Shown here one piece after another: positions 5,521-6,045 of a stretch of 6,045 nt of DNA (its first letter is position 1; each line of letters opens with the position of its first letter). Under the pieces are notes generated by a model, which was not told the origin of the DNA, made no database searches, and saw nothing but the letters and a program-made list of their open reading frames with translations. The position numbers and the translations under genes were made by a program. The stretch covers positions 1-6,045 of the forward strand of contig JAGACE010000095.1 in the NCBI GenBank assembly GCA_017614275.1, in the 5' to 3' direction. Source of the DNA: Clostridia bacterium. Its GTDB lineage: Bacteria > Bacillota > Clostridia > Oscillospirales > Acutalibacteraceae.

Positions 5521-5545
5521 ATTATAACGCAAGTTCCGCATTATA
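5521..5545 (-). promoter_or_regulatory. Two candidate -10 boxes for the ArsC-like/DUF2974/TetR operon
   Basis: Perfect TATAAT hexamers occur on the minus strand at 5526-5521 and 5545-5540, both upstream of the ArsC-like start at 5482. Neither has a convincing TTGACA-like -35 at 16-18 bases; for the nearer one the best is T-rich (TGTTTT near 5551-5546, 19-base spacer). One or both may be active, giving leaders of roughly 32 or 51 bases. Confidence 0.5.
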
Positions 5546-5564
5546 AAAACACTTTTTCCACCCT

Positions 5565-5594
5565 GCTTCGAAAGTTGTTTTTGCGGGGCGAAGC
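5565..5594. repeat. Inverted repeat bracketing the -35 of the rightward promoter (possible operator)
   Basis: GCTTCG at 5565-5570 is mirrored by CGAAGC at 5589-5594, 18 bases apart, with the TTGTTT -35 hexamer between them. The arms lie in the spacer between the two divergent genes, so a bound protein could affect both. The arms are only six bases long. Confidence 0.35.
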
Positions 5595-5603
5595 GTGTAT
5601 ACT
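5575..5603 (+). promoter_or_regulatory. Sigma-A type promoter of the membrane-anchored protein gene
   Basis: TTGTTT at 5575-5580 and TATACT at 5598-5603 are separated by exactly 17 bases. Transcription would begin near 5610, about 32 bases before the ATG at 5642. Confidence 0.72.
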
Positions 5604-5641
5604 ATAGGGCAGACAAACTGGAATGCGAGGGTTTCATCACC

Positions 5642-6045
5642 ATGGCTAAACGGAAACAATCCGATTCTGTTCGAAAAATGAAGATCATCATCGCGATCCT
5701 GACGGTAGCGCTCATCGCCGCGGTCATCGCCCTGACCTGGTTCACCCTGAGCCGCGAAGCGGAGAACGGGCAGATCCAGTGGCAGGCCACGACCACGGCC
5801 GCGGACAACAAGGTCGCGGGAGAACCCGACGAGACCACCACCGCCGCCGGGAGCGTGACGGTCACCACGGCCCAGAGTGTCACCTACGCCGACGGCCTCC
5901 CCTATGACAAGGGCGGCTCCGACCGGTACGCCGAGTGGGACGGCAAATACCCGTCCGCCGAAGTCATCGTCAAGAAGGGCGACGACGGCAAGTGGAGCTC
6001 CTTTGTCTCCGACAAGAAAGTGAACGCCACCGGCGTCTACTGCAA
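5642..6045 (+). CDS. Membrane-anchored exported protein with Thr/Ala-rich linker, unknown function, 3' end cut by window
   Basis: The frame is open from ATG at 5642 to the window end (134 whole codons, no stop). Residues 1-14 are basic (MAKRKQSDSVRKMK), followed by one hydrophobic helix (about 14-34, IIIAILTVALIAAVIALTWF), so it is a signal anchor or uncleaved signal peptide with the rest outside the cell; no lipobox cysteine is seen. Residues 49-82 are a Thr/Ala/Val-rich, low-complexity linker (TTTAAD, ETTTAAG, VTVTTAQ), then a polar region begins (GLPYDKGGSDRYAEWDGKYP, then KKGDDGKWSSFVSDKKVN). I do not recognise the domain. GAGGG at 5627-5631 is ten bases upstream of the ATG, a moderate ribosome binding site. 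It is divergent from the ArsC-like operon. The short tail visible prevents a family call. Confidence 0.85.
   Translation, partial: MAKRKQSDSVRKMKIIIAILTVALIAAVIALTWFTLSREAENGQIQWQATTTAADNKVAGEPDETTTAAGSVTVTTAQSVTYADGLPYDKGGSDRYAEWDGKYPSAEVIVKKGDDGKWSSFVSDKKVNATGVYC

Noticed and set aside
4127..5527. Long plus-strand open frame (466 codons) opposite the DUF2974 and ArsC-like genes
   Set aside because: It runs across two real minus-strand genes and their spacer, has shadow-like composition, and has no recognisable domain.
5602..5883. Minus-strand open frame opposite the exported-protein gene
   Set aside because: The plus strand has a good promoter, a ribosome binding site and a signal-anchor protein. 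The minus frame lacks these and covers the promoter region.
1..6045. CRISPR array, defence system, insertion sequence, riboswitch or rRNA
   Set aside because: No regularly spaced direct repeats, transposase, nuclease or toxin-antitoxin motifs, or recognisable riboswitch or rRNA sequence were seen on either strand. The intergenic regions are all under about 200 bases.

Overview
The window looks like chromosomal DNA from a GC-rich member of the Clostridia (Eubacteriales), probably a gut or rumen type. That reading rests on strong AGGAGG-type ribosome binding sites, sigma-A promoters with TATAAT/TATACT -10 boxes, a strong preference for G/C at third codon positions, a DUF2974 (Mbeg1-like) hydrolase and an ArsC/Spx-fold protein of a type common in Firmicutes. 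It is an inference from style and gene families; no species marker is present.

Layout. Positions 1-1478 (minus strand) hold nearly all of a 4-alpha-glucanotransferase (malQ), cut off by the window start a few residues before its expected end. A short divergent promoter region (1479-1595) drives malQ leftward and a two-gene operon rightward: an alpha/beta hydrolase (1596-2513, probable TTG start) and, 12 bases later, a YhhN/TMEM86-family membrane protein (2526-3197). A long hairpin terminator (3239-3280) separates this operon from a converging block on the minus strand. That block, read right to left, is a cysteine-less ArsC/Spx-like protein (5482-5141), a DUF2974 hydrolase (5119-3926), a TetR-family regulator (3945-3376) that overlaps the end of the hydrolase gene, and a tRNA-Pro(TGG) gene (3355-3278) with encoded CCA. 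The tRNA has its own good promoter, whose -35 box lies inside the last codons of the TetR gene. A second divergent intergenic region (5483-5641) carries a well-formed promoter for a membrane-anchored, threonine-rich exported protein starting at 5642 and running off the window end.

How the parts fit. MalQ is glycogen/maltodextrin metabolism. The hydrolase plus YhhN pair may act on lipids, since YhhN relatives in animals and some bacteria are lysoplasmalogenases, but the substrate cannot be read from sequence. The ArsC-like, DUF2974 and TetR genes form a tight operon in which the regulator may control its own cluster. I see no phage, transposon, CRISPR or defence system. The most unusual points are the compact overlap of protein operon, tRNA promoter and shared terminator, and the loss of the usual cysteine in the ArsC-like protein. 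Nothing here clearly amounts to a new biological system.
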